Below the pieces are notes generated by a model that did no database searches, had not been told where the DNA came from, and saw nothing but the letters and a program-made list of their open reading frames with translations. A stretch of DNA of 64,000 bases from Saccharum officinarum (taxonomy: Eukaryota; Streptophyta; Magnoliopsida; Poales; Poaceae). Location of the stretch: NCBI GenBank assembly GCA_020631735.1, contig CM036215.1:13666346-13730345 (forward strand). Reading direction: 5' to 3'. Below, one piece after another: positions 1 through 9,365 of the stretch; position 1 is the first letter of the stretch, and each line of letters opens with the position of its first letter. Position numbers and translations under genes: made by a program.

Positions 1-282
1 GCTGTGTGTGTGCGTGATTTGAACTACTGCTTCCGCTACTTTTATTCGAACCTGGTTTGTAATAACTATGTTTAAACTCCGATGTATTTTATGCCGCGAA
101 CTTTTATGTAACTTATGATGGTGACCGCTAAACTTAGTACGATCTTGGCTGTTATGTGAAATGGTTTGAAATCCGTCGAGATTTCACGGACTACCGGGTT
201 ATACGGGCTTAAGTTTGTTAAATTGTCCTCCCGTTGGATGATTTTCCTACTTAATCTCGTATAATTGGGCGGTTCTGTTACA
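1..282 (+). repeat. 3' end of the 5' LTR of the chromovirus
   Basis: Matches the last 282 bp of the 3' LTR (10519-10800) and ends in CA at 282. The three differences are all transitions. Confidence 0.95.
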
Positions 283-284
283 GC

Positions 285-296
285 TGGCATCGAAGC
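285..296 (+). other. Degenerate primer-binding site
   Basis: TGGCATCGAAGC lies two bases after the LTR end and matches 9 of 12 bases of the usual initiator-Met tRNA primer site of plant LTR elements. Position and sequence support the call; the mismatches lower certainty. Confidence 0.55.
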
Positions 297-987
297 ATGG
301 TTTAGCGTGATTACTGTTCATAAGTGTATTTAAAACAAAATTCTGTTTAAAAAGTGTGATTTTAAAACTAAAGGTGTGCCAGTGGTCATATCCTGTATGC
401 CCAGTTAAGGACTCTAGGTGGCTATTTAAGTACTAACTTGGGGTTCTTGCACCATATTTCTCTTTCGTTGCTCATACGGCGTGCTATTGTATGAGTGCCA
501 CTTAATTGAGTGGTAATGTATGGATCAGTTACCTCTACGCTTTGGTAAGTGTGAGCTGTGAGAGCATGATCGGATACACCGCAGATCTAGGGAGAGTGCT
601 TATATGATACTGGAGTACTTACATGTTTTACGCATGTTTTTACAAAAGTGTCGCATGTGTGGTTGTTCCGTCCGTTGAGGCGATGCCGTCAATAGGACGA
701 TGTGTTTGGGTAGTTACTACCGTTGTACACGCATCTGAGGATTCGTGTAGAGCGTGTAGGTAGATTTACTGCTTTCATGCATTCATGGGGAATGGACTGA
801 AATGAATTTTCTGCAGGTACATAACAGCGTTTATCGTGTAGATCGAATTAGTTACGTATATGAGGGATCGTTTGTATGCCACCGAATTCATCGTTAGATG
901 TCTTTATTTTCTAAGTTTGTGAGAACGTAAGACTCGTGCATGCATCATACTGCCTGTGCATTTCATTCATAACATGCATTCCTCCCT

Positions 988-995
988 TATAAAAG
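988..995 (+). promoter_or_regulatory. Internal TATA box before the H3-tail ORF
   Basis: TATAAAAG in a C-rich context sits 47 bp before the first ATG (1035) and 83 bp before the preferred ATG (1071). A start site about 30 bp downstream would give a short 5' UTR for the second ATG. This suggests a promoter separate from the LTR; no transcript evidence is available. Confidence 0.45.
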
Positions 996-1070
996 GATTA
1001 TCCCAGTTTGATAAAAGTGACATCAACTTAAAATATGTTCTCACCGGGTAATTTAAAACTTGTGCTACAG

Positions 1071-2044
1071 ATGGCCCGCACGAAGCAGACTGCCCGTAAG
1101 TCCACTGGCGGAAGAGCACCCCGTCACCAGATGGCCCCGCGGGAGCGCCGCAGCACGGACACTTTTCTAAGCGAGTTTGGCATGCCCACCTTGCTTTGGA
1201 GAGTGCTCCATGATGTGGGGTACCCGGAGGGTCAAGAGCCGGTGTACTCTTGGAGTGAGAGCCAGCTAGCTGAGGATGGACTTGCAGTAGTGGAAATCAC
1301 CGTCCCTGCTCTTGGTGATGCGCCAGAATGGGATGGTTGGCATTTGGAGTTTGAAGGACGCACTCCGGTTGAGGGTGCAGAGGGCGCAGCCTTTCACGTC
1401 ATCCGAGACATAATGAGCAGGTTTCCAATGAGTTGGCAGCCGCTTTGGCCGGTACTTTTCCGAGAGATGATCCTCGTGATGCCATTTGGGTGCAACCGCA
1501 AGGAAGTGCCCTGGTTAGAGGCCCAAGTGAAGGACGGGCTAGCGACAACCACGCAATGAGTGCCATGTATGCAACCATCAGAGCATACCAGGGTCTTGAG
1601 AGTACCTATTGGACCTTGACTGGCCTGCGTGGCGATGACCGGCTTGAAGCAAGGAAGCAGAAGAAGAAGCAAGCACGTGCTATAGCTAGCTTGCAGGAGC
1701 AGTTGGCCGACATGAGCTTGCAGCGAGACCGGGCTCTCGAGAGAGGTGAGAGTGCCATGCAGCGGGTGCAGACGTTGACTCAGGCCAACAGAAATGCAGA
1801 CCGCATGATGGGACAGCTAGTGCAGGAAAGGAATGAAGCCTGGAACGAGAGGGACCTTCTGAGGCAGAGGGTCGAGGAGCTAGAAGAGTATAATGCCAAC
1901 TTGCATGAAGAGTTTCATGCCCTCTACAACGGGATGGGCCCGTATGCTCCTCCGGACGCCGCCCAGATGGACGTCGACGACGACGCTGCTACTGATGGTA
2001 GCAATGGTGACGCCTCCGACCTCGACGACGGCCCCGAAGAGTAG
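1071..2044 (+). pseudogene. Extra pre-gag ORF: histone H3-tail mimic with coiled coil and acidic C-terminus (one frameshift)
   Basis: Starting at the ATG at 1071, the product begins M-ARTKQTARKSTGG and continues R-APR-H-Q-M-A. It matches the first 13 residues of mature histone H3 exactly and 18 of 21 overall, with K14R, K18H and L20M. An in-frame ATG at 1035 would add 12 residues and hide the tail, so 1071 is preferred. The histone fold is absent. A roughly 100-residue globular-looking part of unknown family follows, then from about 1640 a Lys/Arg-rich start of a long coiled coil, then an acidic Asp/Glu tail. A one-base deletion near 1426 shifts the frame; the first frame stops at 1557-1559 and the second runs to 2044. 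It lies between leader and gag. Function is unknown. Chromatin mimicry is inferred from the tail and from the chromodomain on the same element's integrase. Confidence 0.8.
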
Positions 2045-2395
2045 GATAGTGCCCTGCGTTAGTAGCTAGGCTCTGTCACGATGGCCTTCTTTTGGTTTCT
2101 ATGTATCGTGTTGTATCCTGTTCGATCTTGAGACTGACGATCTTTTGGAACCTGGTTGTGTATGCGATGCCCGAACGCATAAAAGTCCAGTGTATGTATG
2201 CTGGCAACGTGGTTGTATGGAACGCGATGTTGCTTTCGAAGTAATTTGATTAGTGATGTTGTTTTAATTGGAATGTGATTATTGTGCCTCTGTTTTATTG
2301 TATGACTTGTTCTCTCCAATGAATTCAGTATGGCATGATTGTTCATTCGAATACAATTACTACAACTTCGCTCAATTATTACTTGTTGCTGAAAT
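2045..2395 (+). other. Spacer between the H3-tail ORF and gag
   Basis: About 350 bp, AT-rich, with no supported ORF. Its last 35 bases are pyrimidine-rich and end in TGCAG immediately before the gag ATG at 2402, resembling a splice acceptor. Confidence 0.4.
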
Positions 2396-3886
2396 ATGCA
2401 GATGGCAAACACTCGCCGTGCCACGTATGAGGCCGCTGAAACTGGTGGCAACGGTGCAGGGGCTGGTGGGGGTGGTGCAAACAACGTCAACCACCAGGAG
2501 CCACAGCCAGAGCCACATTTGCCCCCTCCTCCACCGCTCACTGCAGAGGTATTCTTCGCACAGTTCCTTGGAAGCCAGCGCAATGCCGAGCAATCACAAA
2601 GGAATATGGAAGATTTTCTGCGTACCATCGCCGAGAATGTTCAGAGAGGTAATAATCAAGGTGGTGGTCATGGGGTGAACCAGTACAGCAATTTCAAGGA
2701 TTTCATGGATACTAGGCCACCTATTTTTAAGGAAGCAGCAGAGCCACTCGACGCTGAAGAATGGATCAACACTATGGAAGATAAGTTCCGTGTGTTGAGG
2801 CTGACAGAAGTTCTGAAAACAGAATATGCTGCACATCAGCTACAGGGACCGGCAGGGATGTGGTGGAAGCATCACCGCACCACCTTTCCTCCCAATGCCC
2901 AGATTACTTGGAGAGAATTCACTGAAGCATTTAGGGGAGTTTATATTCCCACAGGGTTGGTTGAAATGAAGCTCGGAGAGTTCTTGGCCTTGAATCAGGG
3001 TACCAAGACTGTGACACAGTATCTGCATGCCTTTAACAACTTGTGCCGTTATGCTCCAGACATGGTCGACACAGATGCAAAGAGAATTGCTAGTTTCAAG
3101 AGAGGGTTAAGTCCGAAGATGATGAAGCATGTGGGTACCAATATCCGTGCCAGATTCAATGACTTTGTCAGTGATTGTTTGAAACAAGAAAAGAACAACA
3201 ACGCCTACACTGCATCCAAGAATCGTAAGAGAGTGTTTGAGTCAGGACCATCACAGTCCAGAGTTGTTACTGCAAATCGTCCTTCTTATCGTCCGTCCGC
3301 ACCTGGTGCAAGGTTCAGGCCTCCACAGCATAAGACCCAGAACTACAAGGGACCACAGAAGCCGTACAAGATGGCCGTGCCGCCAGCAAAGATCACCGCA
3401 GCTACAGAACAGAGCAACTCCAAGGGAGCTATAGGATCTGCTGGTACAGTGAAGGGGCCCTGCTACAATTGTGGTCAGCCAGGCCACTTTTCAAAGTTCT
3501 GCCCTTATCCGCCTAAAAAGAAGCAACAGACTTACACTGCCCGTGTACACCATACCACCGTTGATGAGATTCCTGAGGGAGAGCCTGTAACTGCCGGTAA
3601 GTTTCTTGTTAACCATCACCCTGCAGTTGTTCTATTTGATTCTGGATCCTCGCATTCTTTTATGAGTCAAGCATTTGCACGGAAGCATGAACAACTATGC
3701 ACAGAATTGAGTTATGGTTATCGCATAAGTTCAGCAGGGGCTGATGTGTTAACCAATAAGATGGTTAGAGGGGCAACCCTTGAGTTAGGTAGTCGGAAGT
3801 TTCGAGTGAACCTGATAGTTATGCCTGGACTAGTTTTGGATGTAATAATAGGAATGAACTGGATGAAGAACTGGGGGCAGTCATAG
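2396..3886 (+). CDS. gag: Chromovirus gag and aspartic protease (frame ends early)
   Basis: The 496-residue frame starts at ATG 2396, or more likely 2402. A Gly/Pro-rich N-terminus is followed by a retrotransposon gag domain (roughly residues 95-205, with the GMWWKHH motif), a basic linker, a CCHC zinc knuckle ([14 protein letters not shown], 3461-3502) and a retropepsin-type protease with catalytic DSG at 3638-3646. Gag packages the RNA and the protease matures the polyprotein. The stop at 3884-3886 is caused by one base missing in a G run at about 3876-3880; the polyprotein resumes in the -1 frame at 3901. A natural -1 shift is possible, but the plain homopolymer and the other lesions favour mutation or assembly error. 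Confidence 0.9.
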   Translation: MQMANTRRATYEAAETGGNGAGAGGGGANNVNHQEPQPEPHLPPPPPLTAEVFFAQFLGSQRNAEQSQRNMEDFLRTIAENVQRGNNQGGGHGVNQYSNFKDFMDTRPPIFKEAAEPLDAEEWINTMEDKFRVLRLTEVLKTEYAAHQLQGPAGMWWKHHRTTFPPNAQITWREFTEAFRGVYIPTGLVEMKLGEFLALNQGTKTVTQYLHAFNNLCRYAPDMVDTDAKRIASFKRGLSPKMMKHVGTNIRARFNDFVSDCLKQEKNNNAYTASKNRKRVFESGPSQSRVVTANRPSYRPSAPGARFRPPQHKTQNYKGPQKPYKMAVPPAKITAATEQSNSKGAIGSAGTVKGPCYNCGQPGHFSKFCPYPPKKKQQTYTARVHHTTVDEIPEGEPVTAGKFLVNHHPAVVLFDSGSSHSFMSQAFARKHEQLCTELSYGYRISSAGADVLTNKMVRGATLELGSRKFRVNLIVMPGLVLDVIIGMNWMKNWGQS

Positions 3887-4248
3887 ATACAAGCAGTCGG
3901 ATGCTTACCCTTAAGGATCCCCAGGCAGAGGGTACTTTCCTGGTACCATTGCCTAGAAGAACAGACCTTGTGAGTGTGACCTGTGCTATGGAAGTTGTTC
4001 CTATCCACCAGATCCCGGTAGTGTGTGAGTTCCCGGATGTGTTTCCAGACGAGTTACCTGGCCTTCCTCCAGATAGAGATGTTGAGTTTGGAATCGAGTT
4101 GATTCCCGGAACAGCTCCTATTTCGAGGAGACCTTATCGGATGCCTCCGGATGAGTTAGCTGAGCTGAAGAAGCAACTGGAAGAACTGTTAAAGAAGGGT
4201 TTATCCGACCGAGTAAGTCGGAATGGGGATGTCCTGCCTTGTTCGTGA
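3887..4248 (+). pseudogene. pol: Protease C-terminus and start of reverse transcriptase (frameshifted segment)
   Basis: The frame from about 3901 to 4248 continues the protease and the linker to RT, with the typical stretch [14 protein letters not shown]. It ends because one base is missing near 4204, after KKG. The next segment, in another frame, continues the RT at 4239. Confidence 0.85.
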
Positions 4249-6458
4249 AGAAAAAGAAAGAGGGTACTCTGAGAATGTGTGTGGATTATCGACCTCTTAA
4301 TGCTGTAACTATCAAGAATAAATATCCTTTGCCTCATATCGACGTTTTGTTTGATCAGCTGGCTAAAGCTAGAGTGTTCTCCAAGATAGACCTAAGATCA
4401 GGGTATCATCAGATAAAGATTAGGCCGCAAGATGTCCCGAAAACCGCCTTTTCTACCAGATACGGGTTGTACGAGTATCTTGTTATGTCTTTTGGCTTAA
4501 CAAATGCTCCTGCATATTTTATGTATCTGATGAATACGGTTTTCATGCCAGAGTTGGACAAGTTTGTAGTTGTCTTCATTGATGACATTCTAGTATACTC
4601 TGAAAATGAGAAAGATCATGAAGAGCATCTGAAAATTGTCTTGACCAGACTGAGAGATCATAAGTTGTATGCTAAGTTCAGCAAATGTGAATTTTGGTTG
4701 AAGAAAGTTCCTTTCCTTGGTCATATTCTATCTGAGAATGGAGTTTCGGTAGATCCGAGCAAAGTGCAAGAGGTTATGGATTGGAAAACTCCAACCACAG
4801 TGGCAGAAGTCAGGAGTTTCCTAGGGTTAGCTGGTTACTATCGCCGCTTTATCCCAGACTTCTCGAAGATTGCCAAGCCGATGACGAGTCTGTTACAGAA
4901 AGATCATAAGTATGTGTGGACAGAGGAGTGTGAGACAGCTTTCCACACCTTGCGGAAACTGTTGACCACTGCTCCAGTTCTTGCACAGCCAGACATCGAG
5001 AAACCTTTTGATGTGTTCTGTGACGCATCAAAAACAGGATTAGGCTGTGTTCTGATGCAAGAAGGCAGAGTCATTGCTTATGCCTCCCGTCAGTTGAGAA
5101 AACATGAAATCAATTATCCGACACATGATCTTGAGCTTGCCGCCGTAGTGCATGCCTTAAAGATTTGGAGACACTATTTACTTGGTAATCTGTGCAATAT
5201 TTTCACCGATCATAAGAGTCTCAAGTACATTTTCACCCAACCAGAATTGAACATGAGACAGCGAAGATGGTTAGAACTAATCAAAGATTACAACTTGAAT
5301 GTACAGTATCACCCTGGGAAAGCCAATGTGGTAGCCGATGCTTTGAGTAGAAAGTCGCATTGTTTGAATATGCAACCCTTACTCGAAGATGGTTTTAATC
5401 TAATGCACCCTGCCGTGTTACATAGTATTCAGATCAGTTGCACCTTGGAGAGTAAGATAATAGAAGGTCAGAAAGCAGACAAAGGGGTATTCCACATCAA
5501 AAAGAAAATTAGAGAAGAACCCTCAAAACACTTCAGAGTGGATGAGCAGGACGTGTTGTGGTTCGACAACCGTCTTGTTGTTCCGAAGGATAGAGAGCTT
5601 AAGAATAAAATTATGGATGAAGCTCATCTCTCTAAGTTGTCCATTCATCCTGGCAGTAGTAAAATGTATCAAGAACTAAGACCTCGCTATTGGTGGACAA
5701 AGATGAAGAAGGAAATTGCAGCTTATGTAGCCAGATGTGACACATGTTGTCGAGTGAAAGCTATTCACATGAAACCTGCCGGATTGTTGCAACCTTTGTC
5801 AGTACCTAGTTGGAAGTGGGATGATATAAGTATGGATTTCATCACAGGTTTGCCCACTACTCAGAAAGGCCATGATTCAATTTGGGTAATCGTGGATCGT
5901 CTTACCAAGACAGCCCACTTTTTGCCTGTCAAGACAGATTATAGACCACCTCAATATGCCGAGAAGTATATGGCGGAGATTGTGAGATTGCATGGCATAC
6001 CGAAGACGATAGTGTCTGACAGAGGGTCACAGTTCACTGCTCACTTTTGGGAGCACTTGCATAAAGGTTTGGGAACTAGTCTGATTCGTAGCACTGCCTA
6101 TCATCCTCAAACAGATGGTCAGACTGAAAGAGTTAATGCTGTTTTAGAAGATATGTTAAGAGCTTGTGTGTTGTCTTCCAGAGGTTCATGGGAGTCATGG
6201 TTACCTTTAGCAGAATTCGCGTATAATAATAGTTATCAAGAAAGTATCAAGATGGCACCTTTTGAGGCTCTGTATGGCCGAAAGTGTAGAACACCTTTAA
6301 ACTGGATTGAGCCAGGGGAAAGAAGGTATTATGGTATTGACTTCGTGGAAGAAGCCGAAAAGAAAGTTCATATCATTCAGCAAAATATGAGAACAGCTCA
6401 GTCACGTCAGAAAAGTTATGCGGATAAGAGAAGGAGACCGCTTGTGTTCGAAGGGTGA
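4239..6458 (+). CDS. pol: Chromovirus reverse transcriptase, RNase H and integrase core
   Basis: 739 residues. The RT palm carries FIDD with catalytic Asp pair at 4581-4586, preceded by the conserved VDYRPLN and [11 protein letters not shown] motifs. RNase H follows (start near 5020, [11 protein letters not shown], then ALSR at about 5338-5350). Integrase begins with an HHCC zinc-binding region (5620-5760), then a DDE core with Asp in MDF (about 5836), Asp in SDRGSQF (about 6018) and Glu in QTERVN (about 6127). The product copies the element RNA and inserts the DNA. The frame ends at 6456-6458 at a lesion consistent with a two-base deletion; the C-terminal part resumes in the +1 frame. Confidence 0.94.
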   Translation: MFVKKKKEGTLRMCVDYRPLNAVTIKNKYPLPHIDVLFDQLAKARVFSKIDLRSGYHQIKIRPQDVPKTAFSTRYGLYEYLVMSFGLTNAPAYFMYLMNTVFMPELDKFVVVFIDDILVYSENEKDHEEHLKIVLTRLRDHKLYAKFSKCEFWLKKVPFLGHILSENGVSVDPSKVQEVMDWKTPTTVAEVRSFLGLAGYYRRFIPDFSKIAKPMTSLLQKDHKYVWTEECETAFHTLRKLLTTAPVLAQPDIEKPFDVFCDASKTGLGCVLMQEGRVIAYASRQLRKHEINYPTHDLELAAVVHALKIWRHYLLGNLCNIFTDHKSLKYIFTQPELNMRQRRWLELIKDYNLNVQYHPGKANVVADALSRKSHCLNMQPLLEDGFNLMHPAVLHSIQISCTLESKIIEGQKADKGVFHIKKKIREEPSKHFRVDEQDVLWFDNRLVVPKDRELKNKIMDEAHLSKLSIHPGSSKMYQELRPRYWWTKMKKEIAAYVARCDTCCRVKAIHMKPAGLLQPLSVPSWKWDDISMDFITGLPTTQKGHDSIWVIVDRLTKTAHFLPVKTDYRPPQYAEKYMAEIVRLHGIPKTIVSDRGSQFTAHFWEHLHKGLGTSLIRSTAYHPQTDGQTERVNAVLEDMLRACVLSSRGSWESWLPLAEFAYNNSYQESIKMAPFEALYGRKCRTPLNWIEPGERRYYGIDFVEEAEKKVHIIQQNMRTAQSRQKSYADKRRRPLVFEG

Positions 6459-6921
6459 CTATGTTTATCTAAAAGTCACGCCAATGAAGAAGAAGCGGTT
6501 TGGAATACGCAGAAAGCTTGCCGCCAGATTTGTAGGACCCTACAAAATCTTGGAAAGAAAGGGTCCAGTGGCTTACAAATTGGAATTACCAGAAGCAATG
6601 GGTGCTATATTCCCAGTTTTTCACGTATCACATCTCAAGAAATGTTTGTGCGTTCCAGAGTAAAGAATTGAACCTCGAGGCATAAAACTTAAGTTAGATC
6701 TGGTGTATCGTGAACAACCAATTCGAGTTTTGGATTCCAAAGAAAGGGCTACTCAAAACAATGTGGTGAAAACATATAAGATACAATGGAGTCATCATGA
6801 TGAAGGGGATGCATCTTGGGAAACGGGTGAATACCTACAAAAAGCGTACGAAGATTTTTATAATAAATGGTTCGTAACCCAAATCTCGGGACGAGATTTT
6901 TATAAGGGGGGAGGGCTGTAA
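6418..6921 (+). pseudogene. pol: Integrase C-terminus with chromodomain (nonsense codon inside)
   Basis: The frame continues the integrase C-terminal domain ([19 protein letters not shown], then FHVSHLKK). It meets TAA at 6661-6663, then stays open in the same frame to TAA at 6919-6921. The second part is a chromodomain (about 6715-6880, with YKIQWSHHDEGDASWE and a C-terminal helix). Chromodomains on integrases are known to steer insertion to marked chromatin. The last codons overlap the polypurine tract and the stop codon lies inside the 3' LTR. Confidence 0.88.
6904..6916 (+). other. Polypurine tract of the chromovirus
   Basis: A purine run (AAGGGGGGAGGG plus C) directly abuts the TG that opens the 3' LTR at 6917. 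It primes plus-strand DNA synthesis. Confidence 0.85.
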
Positions 6922-7389
6922 CACCCCGGTGTTACGTAAGCTTTTGCATGGCAATCATAAGCATGACATTTCATATCATCCATAATCATATATGGTAATA
7001 TTATAACTTGAATGAAATAAAAGCTTGGAAAATAGTATTCATGATGTAAAATGTTAATGTGCTAATTACCTTTCATCAAAATTGTGCAACTACAAATTTT
7101 ATATCACTTAGAATTATAGGTCAAATTTTTGGAGCAACTAAATTACTCAAAGTTTTGTCAAAAACTGGTTTCAAAAATGTATTCTGAAAATATTCAAAAA
7201 TACTCCCTATTTTAGCTTTCATTCTCCAATTCAAAATCTGTTGAGAAATTTTAGTTGGCCCCTTAATCAAAGTTGTAGAGAATTAAATTTTAAGTAACTT
7301 TTATTTTTGGGTCATTTCCAGAAAAAGGTCTTTTTCTTGTTCAAAATAGGGTTTGAAAACTGTATTTGAAATTGGTTTGAATTTAGAAA

Positions 7390-8260
7390 TTTGAAAAATC
7401 AAAACCTAACCTAAGCAGGCCGCCGCCTCGGTTTCGGCCCGCTAGTCGAAACGGCCCGCGCCACTCCCGCGCACGCCCGCGCCCGCTCCCCCGCCTCGGC
7501 CCGGCCCAAGCCAGCCCCCTTCCTCTTCCCGCCCGCGCGCGCGGCTCGCTGGCGCCCGCGACAGAATGCGCTCGCCGCGTGGCGACCGCATGCCGGCGAC
7601 GCCCTCCGCGTGGCCATCCGTGGCCCCCGCGCGCCCGGCTTCTTGACGCCACGCCCGCGCCCCTGCCTTCTTTCCCCTCCTCACTCGCTCTCCCCTCTCA
7701 TTCCCTTTGGAAAACCCGAACGGGAGCCGTGCTCACCCCGCTCGCCACTGCTTGCCGCCGTCTCCGCCGTCGCGTTCCGACGCCGGTGAACCACCACCAT
7801 CCGATTGCTTGCGCTCCATGTTCCGCCACCTTCTCCTCTCCTCCGAACGGGCCACCGTGTGCCTTGCTCGCCTACGGTAAGGCTCAATCGAGCTCGTCCC
7901 GCACGCGCCACCGAGCCGGGCCGCCGAGCTCGCGCTCCGCCCGCTGGCACCCTCGCTCCCTCTCTATCCCAATGAACCCCTCTCCTGAGTTCGCCATCTA
8001 CTCGTGAACACCGTGCGCACGCCCGCTGGTCAGCTCATGGCCGGAGATGGCCGTTGGCCGCTGGCAACCGCCGCACTGCCGTGGTCCAGAGCGCCGGCGA
8101 GGCCGCCCTCTGTTTACCCCTTGGGTTCCGCTGGGCCGCCGCGCCTGTGGGCCGCGCCTCCGAGCGGGCCGGCTCGCCTTTCCCCGTGCGCGCGAACCAG
8201 GCCGAGAACGGCCACGGGCCGGTTAACTCCCACGGGCCGGCCCAGTACCAATATTGAAAA
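7390..8260 (+). other. GC- and CpG-rich core of the LTR
   Basis: About 870 bp of very GC-rich sequence with many CG dinucleotides, sharply bounded by AT-rich sequence on both sides. Open frames exist in nearly every frame, as expected from base composition. It may be the LTR regulatory region or captured host sequence. Confidence 0.6.
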
Positions 8261-9183
8261 ATCAATTTCTGTTTTCTTTTATTATTTCATGATGAAAAAT
8301 ACTTTGAAAAATGTTTTGTAGTCCTTTCAGCTCCAAAAATTGTGAAATAAATTTCTATAGACTCATTGGAACCAGATCTACAATATAAAAATATTGCATG
8401 TCAATATTGCATTACTTTTCTGTAGTGTTTTATTTAATCCTTGGAATTGGTGTTTTCTTGAAAATTTGATAATAAATTATAGAAAAATCAGAAAAATGTG
8501 ATTCCAAGTTTGTTAATCTTTTTGTGCCATGTACTTGCTAGAAAAATTATATATCATGCCTGTTCTGTAGAAAAATATGTAGGTGTAGTTCAAATGCTTT
8601 CTATCACTAGTATTTTCTATTTTTGTTAATTAAATAAATGTAAATAAAACATGCAAGTAATAATTTTTCTACAGTGATTATTTACTGTGTAGAAAGTAGG
8701 AAAATTACTAAATCTGTTGTTTGATACTTTTCATAATGCAAAGTATTTTCATGCTCGTTTTTAGGTCTTAGCTTGTTATTTTTGTATAGACGGTTCCAAT
8801 AATCCAAATGCAATGAAAATTTTGTGGCATGCTAGAATTGATGTTAGTAATCCGCTGTAATTTTCTAAGATTTTTCTGTGCTACCAAAATATGTGTTGCT
8901 GTTCAAGCATAGTGCTAATTAGGGTTTACCCTCAACCTTTAATGCAAGATTAGTTAGTAAACTATGCTTTGGTGTATCTTTAAAGCATCTTAAGTGTCAG
9001 TGTGCCTTTGCATGGTAGAGATTAGTGGTGGTAGTTTTTGAGTACATGTTCTTGAATGGCGTAGACTACCTTGTAGAAGAGTCGTAAGTTCCACGTAATC
9101 TAAATAAAGTAACATGCTCATTACATCTCATGTCATCCCTGCAATGCACCTAAGCATGAGCACTTATATTTCTGCATCATACA

Positions 9184-9365
9184 GGATCGCAGGAAGTGAC
9201 CCCGGTAGCAGTTCCTGAGGACCCGGAGGAGCAGTCCGAGGTGCAAGAGCAGGAGGCGACCGAAGCCGAAGAGGAGGTCGGTGAAGATCTTCCAGAGTGC
9301 CCCGACCACCGTCCGAGCTCTTTTAAGAGAGGCAAGCCCCGGAGCATTTCTCTCCCCCGGTTTGT
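9184..9365 (+). other. Acidic exon-like island in the LTR
   Basis: After an acceptor-like CATACAG (9178-9184) the sequence reads as a Glu/Asp-rich stretch and then a basic Ser/Arg-rich end (residues such as SSFKRGKPRSISLP). Codon use differs from the AT-rich flanks. It could be an exon remnant captured by the LTR; no complete gene is visible. Confidence 0.35.

Larger units (their letters stand above)
283..1034 (+). other. Leader of the chromovirus with possible splice donor
   Basis: About 750 bp without a convincing ORF between the LTR and the H3-tail ORF. A consensus-like 5' splice site (G|GTAAGT, GT at 545-546) is present. Acceptor-like CAG triplets sit directly before the start codons of the H3-tail ORF (1068-1070) and of gag (2399-2401). 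Splicing is inferred from these motifs only. Confidence 0.4.

Noticed and set aside
1035..1559. A host histone H3 gene
   Set aside because: Only the tail is present. The histone fold is absent and the frame continues into element-specific sequence next to gag.
3870..3900. Programmed -1 frameshift between protease and RT of the chromovirus
   Set aside because: No clear slippery heptamer, and comparable breaks occur elsewhere in the element; a base lost in a G run explains it more simply.
7383..8321. Many overlapping ORFs on both strands in the LTR
   Set aside because: They lie in a GC-rich block where stop codons are rare, overlap in several frames and show no domain.
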